A stretch of DNA of 64,000 bases from UJ101 sp965262705. Lineage in GTDB: Bacteria; Bacteroidota; Bacteroidia; Flavobacteriales; UJ101. Positions 26,004 through 34,973 of this stretch are shown here, piece after piece. A program made the position numbers and the translations under genes. The DNA is taken from positions 2,108,001 to 2,172,000 of the forward strand of contig OZ253556.1 of assembly GCA_965262705.1 (NCBI GenBank). The letters are read 5' to 3'. Below the pieces are notes generated by a model. It was not told where the DNA came from. It saw only the letters and a list, made by a program, of their open reading frames with translations, and did not search any database. How positions within the stretch are numbered: position 1 is the first letter of the stretch; every line of letters starts with the position of its first letter.

Positions 26004-28682
26004 ATGAAAATTAACTTTAATGTTAAGTACAGCACTGTTTTCGGGCAGAATCTTTACCTTACAGGAAACCATCCAAAATTAGGAAATAACGATATAAAAA
26101 AAGCAGTTCCATTACAATTTCTCAATGAGAAAGAATGGGGAAAAACCTTAGCAATTAATATTTCATCACGAAAAATACTTAAATATCAGTATATTTTAAA
26201 AGATGAACGCACCGGCGAAGTTTTGACCGAATGGAAAACCCGTTTAATTTTACTTCATGCAAGCCCTCTATTTGAAACATTTTATTTATTTGATACATGG
26301 TCTGCAGCGTATGCTATAGATGAATTATATGAAACTGATGTTTTCAAAGTCTTTTCTTTTCACCATAAAAAGCAGCCATTAACAAAGGTGCAATTTACCC
26401 ATCAATTTGAAATAAATGTTCCGTGCTTAAAAGAAAATGAAGTAGCAGCGATTATAGGGAATATATCCCCCTTAAAAAACTGGGATACCTCGCAGGTTAT
26501 TCAAATGAAAAGGATCAAAGAAAATCATTTTGCCGTTCGGTTAGATTTAAAGGAAACAGATACAATTATCGAATACAAATATGGAATTTACAACCTTGAA
26601 ACAAAGAAATTCAGCTATGAAGAAGGAGAAAATCGTTATACCTATCCTTTAAAAGAAAAAGAACGCTCATACATAAAAGATGAAGGATTTAATTATTTAC
26701 TTTCAGACCGCTATAAAGGTGCCGGCGTAGCAGTCCCGGTATTTTCACTACGTTCAAAGCAAGGGCTGGGGATCGGCGAATTTTTAGATTTAAAACGATT
26801 GGGCGATTGGGCGAAGACTGCCGGAATACAATTAATACAAATTTTACCCATTCACGATACTACCGTACATCAGGATGATCGAGATTCGTCTCCTTACAAC
26901 ATTATTTCTGCTTTTGCACTCCATCCTCAATATTTAAATATTCAGCAATTAGCGCAGAACATGCCAAAAGATTTTCAACAGAAAATTCAACAAAAAGCAG
27001 ACGAATTAAATCTAAAGGATAAAATTCCTTACTCACAAATTATAGCAGCAAAGCATAACTTTATTCAACGTATTTTCGAGCTGGAAAAAACCAAATTTTT
27101 AAAAGATCCTTTGTTTCTTGAGTTTTTTGACAGGAATAAATCCTGGTTAATCCCTTATGCCGTTTTTTCCGTATTGCGGGATGAAAATAAAACGGCGAAT
27201 TTCACGAAGTGGAAACATCTTGCTATTTACCATGAAAAAAGTGTTCGTAAATACGCCGAAGAAAACGAATCGGTGCAATGTTATTATTTTATTCAATTTC
27301 ATTTACATCAGCAGCTTGTTGAATCAATAGCTTATTTGCATCAAAAAGGAATTGCCCTGAAAGGAGACCTCGCGATAGGCGTATATCGCTATAGTTGTGA
27401 AACCTGGATGGTACCTGAACTATATCATCTAAAAATGCAAACTGGCTCGCCTCCGGATAATTTTTCAGAAAAAGGGCAAAACTGGCAGTTTCCAGCTTAT
27501 AATTGGAACAAAATGGAAAAAAATCAATTCAAATGGTGGAAGGACAGAATGAAGCATCTCTCGCAATATTTTGACAGCCTGCGTATTGACCATATTCTAG
27601 GATTTTTCCGCATTTGGCAAATCCCAGAGCAAACCACCGAAGGAAAAACTGGATTTTTTTCTCCCGCACATCCTTTTACTATAAGCGAATTACAAGAAAA
27701 AAACATTTTATTTGATGAAATGCGTTTCTGCCAGCCTTTTATTAACGAAGAGGTTTTAGACACTTTTTTTGAAAAAGATAAAGTAATAGTAAAAAAAGTA
27801 TTTTTAGAAGATTTCAAAGGGCAATATCGACTAAAAAGAAAATTGAATACGCAGCAAAAAGTACTTCATTTTATAAAAAAAAATCCGGCATATAGCTATT
27901 TAAAACGAGGATTGTTCGATCTACTTGCCAATGTGCTGTTTATAAAAGAGGGAAAAGGTTTTCACCCAAGATATAAGTTAATGAAAACACATTCTTATAA
28001 ATTCTTAGACGATAAAACAAAAGAGAATCTAAAAAATCTGCATGAAGATTATTTTTACCTTAGGAATGAAGATCTTTGGGAGAGAAACGGGACAGAAAAA
28101 CTATGGATGATTCGCAAAGCGACAAATATGCTGATTTGTGGAGAGAATCTCGGTATGATGCCTGCTTGTGTGCCCGAAACGATGAAAAAGGCAGGAATTT
28201 TGGGATTAGAAATACAACGCATGCCTAAAGACCCGTCAGCACGATTTGTAGATTTAACAAGCCTTTCCTATCTCAATGTCGTTTCCCCCTCTTCTCACGA
28301 TACTTCAACGCTGCGAGCATGGTTAGAGGAAGATCCTGAGAGAACCATTTATTTTTTTAATACTGTATTGAAAGATGAGGGAAATACACCTGTAAAACTG
28401 CTGGTTGAAGCACTCAAAAAAGTTGTTCAACAACATTTTAACTCTCCTGCTATGTGGGCTATTTTACCCATCCAGGATTATTTAGGAATGAGCAATAAAC
28501 TGCTATTTTCAAAAGCATCAGCAGCGCAAATCAATTTTCCTTCTGACGGCTCACACGTTTGGAATTATCGTTTGCATTTAAATCTTGAAGCATTGATAAA
28601 GGAAAACGCATTTAATCATCAAATTCATCAAATGATAAAAGAGGGGAAAAGAGATAATGCGAGACCGTTTCGGAATACATAA
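26004..28682 (+). CDS. malQ: 4-alpha-glucanotransferase with two N-terminal CBM20 domains
   Basis: An 892-residue GH77 amylomaltase of the plant DPE2-like type. Two starch-binding CBM20 domains occupy about residues 1-110 and 130-230. The GH77 domain begins at VPVFSLRSKQGLGIGEF. The catalytic nucleophile Asp is in SLRIDHILGFFR, the acid/base Glu in ICGENLGMMP, and the stabiliser Asp in SSHDTSTLRAW. It transfers glucan segments between maltodextrins. The last six residues (RPFRNT) and the stop come from the inverted GAGACC element that begins at 28661, so the C-terminus has been altered slightly. Confidence 0.92.
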   Translation: MKINFNVKYSTVFGQNLYLTGNHPKLGNNDIKKAVPLQFLNEKEWGKTLAINISSRKILKYQYILKDERTGEVLTEWKTRLILLHASPLFETFYLFDTWSAAYAIDELYETDVFKVFSFHHKKQPLTKVQFTHQFEINVPCLKENEVAAIIGNISPLKNWDTSQVIQMKRIKENHFAVRLDLKETDTIIEYKYGIYNLETKKFSYEEGENRYTYPLKEKERSYIKDEGFNYLLSDRYKGAGVAVPVFSLRSKQGLGIGEFLDLKRLGDWAKTAGIQLIQILPIHDTTVHQDDRDSSPYNIISAFALHPQYLNIQQLAQNMPKDFQQKIQQKADELNLKDKIPYSQIIAAKHNFIQRIFELEKTKFLKDPLFLEFFDRNKSWLIPYAVFSVLRDENKTANFTKWKHLAIYHEKSVRKYAEENESVQCYYFIQFHLHQQLVESIAYLHQKGIALKGDLAIGVYRYSCETWMVPELYHLKMQTGSPPDNFSEKGQNWQFPAYNWNKMEKNQFKWWKDRMKHLSQYFDSLRIDHILGFFRIWQIPEQTTEGKTGFFSPAHPFTISELQEKNILFDEMRFCQPFINEEVLDTFFEKDKVIVKKVFLEDFKGQYRLKRKLNTQQKVLHFIKKNPAYSYLKRGLFDLLANVLFIKEGKGFHPRYKLMKTHSYKFLDDKTKENLKNLHEDYFYLRNEDLWERNGTEKLWMIRKATNMLICGENLGMMPACVPETMKKAGILGLEIQRMPKDPSARFVDLTSLSYLNVVSPSSHDTSTLRAWLEEDPERTIYFFNTVLKDEGNTPVKLLVEALKKVVQQHFNSPAMWAILPIQDYLGMSNKLLFSKASAAQINFPSDGSHVWNYRLHLNLEALIKENAFNHQIHQMIKEGKRDNARPFRNT

Positions 28683-28893
28683 AAACATGAGAACGAAAGC
28701 ATTTAAATTCAAGTTGCTTCCTTACTTCGGCTTTGCTCAGCAACCATCTCAAAGTTTTGACAGGTAGTTACTGAGCCTAGTCGAAGTGCTCAGCTACCGA
28801 AAATTAAAATCCTCACAACCAAAAGGTTGCTCCGGGTGTTTAATTTTAGCTTACGCTGACTTGCAACTGATAGAGTACTTTTTCAAAGGTCTC
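28661..28893 (-). mobile_element. GAGACC element, inverted, 233 bp, overlaps malQ end
   Basis: Read on the minus strand the right end is ATTCCGAAACGGTCTC and the left end is GAGACCTTTGAAAAAGTACT. It holds the core hairpin and the TGAGCCTAGTCGAAGTGCTC cassette. Its first bases code for the malQ C-terminus. It fills the gap between the convergent malQ and miaB. No target duplication. Confidence 0.78.
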
Positions 28894-28912
28894 ATAAAAT
28901 ACTCTCTTAGAT

Positions 28913-30358
28913 TTAATCTCGGGCACCTATAAGCGTAGCACTTGTGCATTGATTGATCTTCACCTGAACAGAATCTCCGGGATTCTCCCTACCCGTTTTA
29001 GGGAAAACAACCATAGCGTTTTGCGAGTTTCGTCCCGCCCATTCCTGTTTATTTTTTTTTGATTCTTTTTCGATCAACACCTTTACAGTTTTTCCGACGA
29101 AACTTTGCATTTTTTCCTGTGAGTGCGCCTTCTGCTTAGCGATAATTTCAGATAGTCTTCTTTTTTTGACTATCAGCGGAACATTATCTTTCATTTTTTT
29201 ATGTGCCGGTGTTCCCGGTCTGTCAGAATATGCAAACATATAACCAAAATGATATTTTACTTCATCCATCAGGCGTAAAGTATCATGGTGATCTTCTTCA
29301 GTTTCTTCGCAAAATCCGGCAATCATATCGTGTGAAATAGCACAGTCGGGCAGAATTTTTTTGATATTTCGAACTAAATCAAGGTATTCTTCACGGGTAT
29401 GTAAACGATTCATCTTCTTTAACATGCGATTACTTCCCGTTTGTACCGGTAAATGAATATATCGACAAATATTAGGATTTCTCGCCATGACGTGAAGTAC
29501 CTCTAAACTCATATCCTGAGGATTTGAGGTAGAAAAGCGGATTCTCATCTCAGGTACTGCTTTTGCAACGCTATCTAACAAACCTGCGAAGTGAATAGCG
29601 GTTACTTTTTGTATTTCGCTTGCTTTATTAAAATCTTTTTTTAAGCCGCCGCCATACCAGAGATAAGAATCGACATTTTGCCCCAGGAGTGTTACTTCTT
29701 TATACCCTTTTTTCCATAAATCTTTGCATTCTTTTATAACAGAATAGGGATCGCGAGAACGCTCTCGCCCCCGCGTGAAAGGAACGACACAAAACGTACA
29801 CATATTATCGCATCCGCGCATTACAGATACAAAAGAGGTAATGCCATTTCCTCCAAAGCGAACGGGGGTAATATCTGCATAGGTTTCTTCTTTTGAAAGA
29901 ATGACATTTACTGCTTCGCGACCGTCATCAACTTCGGTAAGTAACTTTGGCAAATCTCGATAAGCATCCGGTCCTGCCACCAGATCAACGATTTTCTCTT
30001 CTTCTAAAAATCGTGCTTTGAGACGTTCTGCCATACAACCTAAAACACCCACTTTTAAAAGAGGGTTACGCTTTTTCACTTCGTTATATTGTGTCAGACG
30101 GTTGCGTACCGTTTGTTCTGCTTTTTCACGGATGGAACAAGTGTTTACCAAAATCAAATCTGCCTCCTGCATTTGTTTGGTTGTATTATAACCATTTTTA
30201 GAAAGAATGGAGGCTACAATTTCAGAATCTGAGAAATTCATTTGACAACCATAACTCTCTATGTATAATTTTTTAACATTTTCTGTTTTTGAATCGATGG
30301 TTAATATATCCCCTTGTTTTGATTCGTCTATTATTTTGTTTTCTGTCAATGGCTCCAT
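28913..30358 (-). CDS. miaB: tRNA-2-methylthio-N6-dimethylallyladenosine synthase
   Basis: A 481-residue radical SAM methylthiotransferase that modifies A37 of tRNAs reading UNN codons, after MiaA. The N-terminal UPF0004 domain begins KKLYIESYGCQMNFSDSE with the first of three cluster cysteines. The radical SAM motif CDNMCTFC is within VMRGCDNMCTFCVVPFTRGR. A TRAM domain closes the protein. I start at Met 30358 because a promoter-like TATCTTTG lies between it and the upstream in-frame codon. miaA, which makes its substrate, is 2.2 kb away in this window. Confidence 0.93.
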   Translation of the reverse strand: MEPLTENKIIDESKQGDILTIDSKTENVKKLYIESYGCQMNFSDSEIVASILSKNGYNTTKQMQEADLILVNTCSIREKAEQTVRNRLTQYNEVKKRNPLLKVGVLGCMAERLKARFLEEEKIVDLVAGPDAYRDLPKLLTEVDDGREAVNVILSKEETYADITPVRFGGNGITSFVSVMRGCDNMCTFCVVPFTRGRERSRDPYSVIKECKDLWKKGYKEVTLLGQNVDSYLWYGGGLKKDFNKASEIQKVTAIHFAGLLDSVAKAVPEMRIRFSTSNPQDMSLEVLHVMARNPNICRYIHLPVQTGSNRMLKKMNRLHTREEYLDLVRNIKKILPDCAISHDMIAGFCEETEEDHHDTLRLMDEVKYHFGYMFAYSDRPGTPAHKKMKDNVPLIVKKRRLSEIIAKQKAHSQEKMQSFVGKTVKVLIEKESKKNKQEWAGRNSQNAMVVFPKTGRENPGDSVQVKINQCTSATLIGARD

Positions 30359-30381
30359 TATGTTATTCACCCTTTTAATGA

Positions 30382-30389
30382 CAAAGATA
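30382..30389 (-). promoter_or_regulatory. Putative -7 promoter element of miaB
   Basis: TATCTTTG on the minus strand, 23 bp before the chosen miaB start. Confidence 0.5.
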
Positions 30390-30459
30390 AGCATTTGCCG
30401 TTTACTTAAGGTAAGTAGGAATAGACTATATTACTAAAGTGCTTTTTGCAAGGATATTT

Positions 30460-31602
30460 TTAATTTATTCTGTTATATTCTTCACGGTTTTTACGTGCTC
30501 TATTATTTCTCTTGAATTTTTTGCCAAAATGATATATCACCCCAAGTCTAAAATATCTCTCATCGTGATAATTCCTAATTGAATTTTCTATCCCGCTGGA
30601 GAACGTTTTATAAGTGAATCTATTAGAGCTAAGTAGGTCATTGATATAAAAACTGATGATTAACTTTTTATCTATTAATAACCATTTTACGGAAGCATCT
30701 AATTGATTTGCACTTGAATTGTAATAGAGATGGTCCACTCCTTTTGTTGTATAATTGCAGCTAATATTTGCTAACAGGGTTTTATTCTTGTTCAATATAA
30801 AATCGTTAGAAATATTAAATTCGCCATTCCAGCCGCTTAAATATTGTAAGGTAACGGGAATTTTAGAACGGGTTCCGCTGTAATATACATCTGCTGAAGC
30901 ATTGACCTCCCACCATTGAAAAGGTTTAAAAATAAAGATTTGGTAGACCCCAAACATATTATTTACAAGAAAATTTAGCGTCGTAACTTTCCGCACATTA
31001 GTCGTTTTATCTAAGATGGTAACTTGTTCAAAATCGTCATCGGTATAGGAATAGTAAATCGTTGTGATGAGGTGATCTTTAAAAGCGTATTCAAATTCAA
31101 TATTATCTGTAAAATAAGGCTTTAAAAAAGGATTACCCTCATAATAAGAATTAAACACAAAGCGGAAAGGATTTAAAGAACCATAACCGGGACGTTCAAT
31201 TCGTTTACCATAATTGATACTAAAAGAATGATGGTCATTAGGCGTGTAGGAAAAATAAACCGTAGGGAAAAACTTTGAGTAATCATTTTCATGAGTCTGT
31301 TGGAGGGTTTTAGAAAAGCCCTTCGTTTGGCTCAATTCGTATCGTAGTCCTGCTTTTATTTCATATTTATCAGAAAAACTTTTTTTAGCGCTAAAGTAAA
31401 TAGCATGGCTATTTTTTTTATAATTAAAAGCGTTACTAAAATTAGGATTCAACTTTTCTTTTTCGTTTTCAATGTCAAAATAGTTAGATAAATTATCGGT
31501 TTTTGTAAAAGATATTCTGCCTCCGTAATTGAGATTCACCCAACCCGTTGGATGTTCCGAGACCGTTGCAGAACACATAAAAAAGTATGAAAAAGAAAGC
31601 AT
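30460..31602 (-). pseudogene. TonB-dependent receptor, C-terminal barrel only, start supplied by an element
   Basis: A 380-codon frame whose native part (to 31558) is the C-terminal half of an outer-membrane beta-barrel receptor: YFSYTPNDHHSFSINYGKRI, ERPGYGSLNPF, NPFLKPYFTDNIEFEYAF, and alternating aromatic strands to RYFRLGVIYHFGKKFK. The plug, the signal peptide and about half of the barrel are missing. The first residues (MLSFSYFFMCSATVS) are read from the GAGACC element at 31559. So it cannot be exported and is surely non-functional. The family is that of barrels with a carboxypeptidase-regulatory-like N-domain (OMP_b-brl_3 type), as far as I can judge. Confidence 0.8.
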
Positions 31603-31723
31603 TTAGCTTCAAACTGCTTACTTCTCAAAAAATTAAAATCCTCCACACTCATTAGATTTCTCCGGCGTTTAATTTTCCTCGGGCGTTGCATTTTTTTGTT
31701 AGCGTGCTTTTTGCAAGGGGCTC
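31559..31723 (-). mobile_element. GAGACC element, inverted, 165 bp, no target duplication
   Basis: Minus-strand right end TTCTGCAACGGTCTC; left end GAGCCCCTTGCAAAAAGC. The flanks (GTTCC and AATAA) do not match, as expected if recombination or deletion joined two elements. It truncates the TonB receptor gene. Confidence 0.85.
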
Positions 31724-31764
31724 AATAAATTATTTATGTTATCTTAGCGAAAAATTATAATATT

Positions 31765-32478
31765 ATGAAAAAATATCTTGCTGAGTTTTTTGGAACTTTT
31801 TGGTTAGTAATAGGAGGTTGTGGTACTGCAATTTTTGCTACAAGTCCTGATAATTTTGATGTATTAAGCGTTGGCTTTTTAGGTGTTGCCTTTGCCTTTG
31901 GACTTACCGTTTTGACAATGGCTTACACAGTTGGACATATCTCAGGTGGTCATTTTAATCCTGCGGTATCTTTCGGATTATGGGCTGGTGGGAAATTCGC
32001 TGGAAAAGAATTACTACCTTATGTTCTTTCTCAAGTAGTCGGGGGCATAGCCGGCGCAGCAGTTCTCTATATTATAGCCTCGGGAAATGCCCATTTTGCA
32101 ATAGATAACACACAAGCCGGTGCCTTTGCCAGTAATGGATATGGTGCTTTATCCCCAGGGGGATATAGTATGAATGCTGTCCTGCTTACTGAATTTGTAT
32201 TGACTTTCTTTTTTCTGTTTATCATTCTGGGAGCTACTGACAGGCTTGCCCCCAAGGGATTTGCTCCTATTGCTATAGGATTAGCGCTAACGCTTATCCA
32301 CTTGATTTCGATTCCTATTTCGAATACCTCAGTGAACCCTGCCAGAAGTTTATCTCAAGCGATATTTACCGGAGGCGAACCGCTTAGACAGGTTTGGGCA
32401 TTTTGGGTTGCCCCAATTGCCGGCGGAATCGTTGGAGGGATTGTTTATAGGACTTTTTTTAAAAGCAAAGAAGCATAA
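31765..32478 (+). CDS. aqpZ: Aquaporin Z
   Basis: A 237-residue MIP-family water channel. Six helices with the two NPA motifs: HFNPAVSFG near residue 68 and TSVNPARSLSQA near residue 190. The Arg after the second NPA and the His in the LTLIHLISI helix are the AqpZ-type filter residues. Single gene. Confidence 0.95.
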   Translation: MKKYLAEFFGTFWLVIGGCGTAIFATSPDNFDVLSVGFLGVAFAFGLTVLTMAYTVGHISGGHFNPAVSFGLWAGGKFAGKELLPYVLSQVVGGIAGAAVLYIIASGNAHFAIDNTQAGAFASNGYGALSPGGYSMNAVLLTEFVLTFFFLFIILGATDRLAPKGFAPIAIGLALTLIHLISIPISNTSVNPARSLSQAIFTGGEPLRQVWAFWVAPIAGGIVGGIVYRTFFKSKEA

Positions 32479-32511
32479 AAACGAGTTTTAAGACCATTCT
32501 TCTTATTTTTA

Positions 32512-32580
32512 GAGACCTTTTCAAAAATCATTTTATTGGCTTGCGCTGACTTTCAGTTGTTAAAATGCCTTTTGCAAAGT
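32512..32580 (+). mobile_element. Short GAGACC-type element between convergent genes
   Basis: GAGACCTTTTCAAAAATC at the left, then GGCTTGCGCTGACTTTCAGT and CCTTTTGCAAAGTTTT at the right. It lies between aqpZ (+) and miaA (-). The ends can pair and could serve as a two-way terminator. Confidence 0.55.
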
Positions 32581-32584
32581 TTTA

Positions 32585-33511
32585 TTATACTTTATGAGGA
32601 GAATTTTCTTGCTCGTATAAAATATGCTCCATTATTTTTTTTTCTTCTTTCGGATTAAACCAACGAACATTAACATCCTTATTAAACCAGGTCAATTGTC
32701 GTTTAGCAAAGCGTCTTGTATTTTTTTTTATTTCTTCAATCGCTTTCTCTAATGTAATCTCTACATCAAAAAAATTAAAAAGTTCGCTATAACCTACTGT
32801 TTGTAAGGCATTTAATTTTCGATAAGGATATAAAGCTTCAACTTCTTTTAATAAGCCTGCTTCCATCATTTTATCTACTCGAAGGTTAATTCGTCGGTAC
32901 AAATTCTCCCGATTGATCTTCAATCCTATTTTTAAAATATTAAATGAGCGTTTTTTTAATTGATTTTTTCTAAAGAACGAGTAAGGTTTTCCTGTTCCAA
33001 TACAAATTTCTAACGCACGTATTAATCGTTGGTGATTTTGTAAATCTATTCTTTGATAAAACTCAGGGTCTAAAACGGATAGTTTTTCCTGCAAAGGTTT
33101 TATCCCTTTGCGCTCAAATTGGTCATTCAGACTTTCTCTAATCCCGGCAGAAACTTCTGGAAAATGGTCTAAACCCTGAGTAATTGCCCTTTCATACAAG
33201 CCCGAGCCTCCTACCATAATTACAGTTGAGTGTGTATTAAAAATATCCTGTATTTTTTTTAATCCTTCCCGCTCAAAATCCCCTACACTATACGATTCAA
33301 AAATAGATAAATGATGGATAAAATGATGAGGTACTAAGGCTAGTTCTTTTTTACCTGGAGAGGCGGTGCCTATCTTCATTTCTTTAAAAAATTGTCGAGA
33401 ATCGCACGATATAATTTCGGTTTCAAATTGCTTAGCAAGAAAAATAGAAAGCGCTGTTTTACCCACCGCGGTGGGTCCGCAAATACTGATTAAGGTTTTT
33501 CTCTTTGACAT
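32585..33511 (-). CDS. miaA: tRNA dimethylallyltransferase
   Basis: A 308-residue MiaA, which adds the dimethylallyl group to A37 of tRNAs. P-loop GPTAVGKT at residues 11-18, SCDSRQFFKEMKIGTA, HHFIHHLSIFESYSVGDFER and VGGSGLYERAITQG are the family signatures. QTVGYSELF and FAKRQLTWF follow. The start is supported by TATTTTTG 10 bp upstream. Confidence 0.94.
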   Translation of the reverse strand: MSKRKTLISICGPTAVGKTALSIFLAKQFETEIISCDSRQFFKEMKIGTASPGKKELALVPHHFIHHLSIFESYSVGDFEREGLKKIQDIFNTHSTVIMVGGSGLYERAITQGLDHFPEVSAGIRESLNDQFERKGIKPLQEKLSVLDPEFYQRIDLQNHQRLIRALEICIGTGKPYSFFRKNQLKKRSFNILKIGLKINRENLYRRINLRVDKMMEAGLLKEVEALYPYRKLNALQTVGYSELFNFFDVEITLEKAIEEIKKNTRRFAKRQLTWFNKDVNVRWFNPKEEKKIMEHILYEQENSPHKV

Positions 33512-33520
33512 AAATCACAA

Positions 33521-33528
33521 CAAAAATA
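33521..33528 (-). promoter_or_regulatory. Putative -7 promoter element of miaA
   Basis: TATTTTTG on the minus strand, 9 bp before the miaA start codon. Confidence 0.45.
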
Positions 33529-33597
33529 GTATTTTACCATCACAACAACTCATTCAATTAATAAAAATAGCGGCTTAACAAAGCCTCTAAATTTTTC

Positions 33598-33605
33598 TAT
33601 CTTTG
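33598..33605 (+). promoter_or_regulatory. Putative -7 promoter element of serS
   Basis: TATCTTTG, 28 bp before the serS start. Confidence 0.5.
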
Positions 33606-33633
33606 CCGTTAAATTGTGCAATAGTCTGAAAAA

Positions 33634-34908
33634 ATGCTGCAGGTAAATTTCATTAAAGAAAATAAAGAAGCCGTTATTAAGCGATTAAAACTTCGTAATT
33701 GGGAAAATACCTCTTTGGTAGAAGAGGTCATCGAATTAGAAGACCAAAGAAAAAAAATACAGTTTATTCTAGACGATTCATTAGCTGAATCTAATAAAAT
33801 ATCAAAAAAAATTGGTTTGCTATACCAGCAGGGAAATCAAGAAGAAGCACATAAATTAAAGGAAAAAACAAGCGATTTAAAGGAAGTTATAAAGAAAAAA
33901 CAAGCAGTTTTAAAAAATACGATTGAACGATTACACCAATTATTATATCAGATTCCAAATGTGCCGAATGAACTGGTAAAACCGGGAAAGTCAGAAGCAG
34001 ATAACGAGATTATTTTTGTTTCTAAACCGGAAAGTAAAACACAGAAAACAGGAATCCCTCATTGGGAGTTAGCTAAAAAATATGATTTAATAGATTTTGA
34101 TTTAGGTGCCAAAATAACCGGAGCAGGCTTCCCGGTTTATATTGATAAAGGTGCAAGGTTACAACGTGCATTGATCAATTATTTTTTAGAAGAAAACACC
34201 CGTGCGGGGTATCAGGAATTTTGTCTCCCTTACATGATTAACGAAGTTTCCGGGCTTAGCACCGGCCAGCTTCCGGACAAAGAAGGGCAAATGTATTATA
34301 TCGAAAAAGATGACTTATACTTAATCCCGACAAGTGAAATTCCTATGATCAATATTTTTCGAGATAATATTCTTAACCTCGGTGAATTACCCATTAAAGC
34401 TACGGGTTATACCTCGTGCTTTCGACGCGAAGCCGGTTCTTATGGTGCTCATGTGCGGGGTCTTAATCGGCTGCATCAGTTTGAAAAAGTAGAGATTATT
34501 CAAATTACCACTCCTGAAAATTCTTACAAAGCCTTAGATGAAATGGTAAAACATGTCGAAAGTATAATTATTGCATTGGGGCTGACCTATCGAATTTTAC
34601 GCCTATGCGGGGGCGATATCGGTTTTACCTCTTCGCTTACCTACGATTTTGAAGTCTATTCGACCGCACAAAAACGGTGGTTAGAAGTAAGTTCTGTTTC
34701 AAATTGCCTGAATTACCAATCTAACCGGTTGAATCTTCGTTTTAAAAGTGGAAAAGGTCATTCCGTGCTTTGCCATACATTAAACGGAAGCGCTCTTGCG
34801 TTGCCTCGAATCATGGCTGCCTTGCTAGAAAACTATCAAACGACAGATGGAATTGAAATCCCTGAAATACTAAAACCTTACACAGGATTTGAAAAAATAA
34901 CCGAATAA
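33634..34908 (+). CDS. serS: Seryl-tRNA synthetase
   Basis: A 424-residue class II synthetase that charges tRNA-Ser. The N-terminal antiparallel coiled coil is at about residues 25-105. Class II motif 2 reads GYTSCFRREAGSYGAHVRG and motif 3 reads LNGSALALPRIMAALLEN. Full length. It converges on the phoD-like gene with a perfect hairpin between. Confidence 0.96.
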   Translation: MLQVNFIKENKEAVIKRLKLRNWENTSLVEEVIELEDQRKKIQFILDDSLAESNKISKKIGLLYQQGNQEEAHKLKEKTSDLKEVIKKKQAVLKNTIERLHQLLYQIPNVPNELVKPGKSEADNEIIFVSKPESKTQKTGIPHWELAKKYDLIDFDLGAKITGAGFPVYIDKGARLQRALINYFLEENTRAGYQEFCLPYMINEVSGLSTGQLPDKEGQMYYIEKDDLYLIPTSEIPMINIFRDNILNLGELPIKATGYTSCFRREAGSYGAHVRGLNRLHQFEKVEIIQITTPENSYKALDEMVKHVESIIIALGLTYRILRLCGGDIGFTSSLTYDFEVYSTAQKRWLEVSSVSNCLNYQSNRLNLRFKSGKGHSVLCHTLNGSALALPRIMAALLENYQTTDGIEIPEILKPYTGFEKITE

Positions 34909-34915
34909 ACTTATA

Positions 34916-34965
34916 GATCCCTTTGCAAAGTACTTTAGCAATATCATGCTTTTCGCAAAGGGATC
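34916..34965. terminator. Perfect hairpin between serS and phoD, element-derived
   Basis: GATCCCTTTGC (34916-34926) pairs with GCAAAGGGATC (34955-34965); A34915 and T34966 extend the stem to 12 bp. The loop contains TACTTTAGCA, as in GAGACC elements. Lying between convergent genes and followed by T-rich DNA, it could stop transcription from both sides. Confidence 0.6.
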
Positions 34966-34973
34966 TTGGTTTA

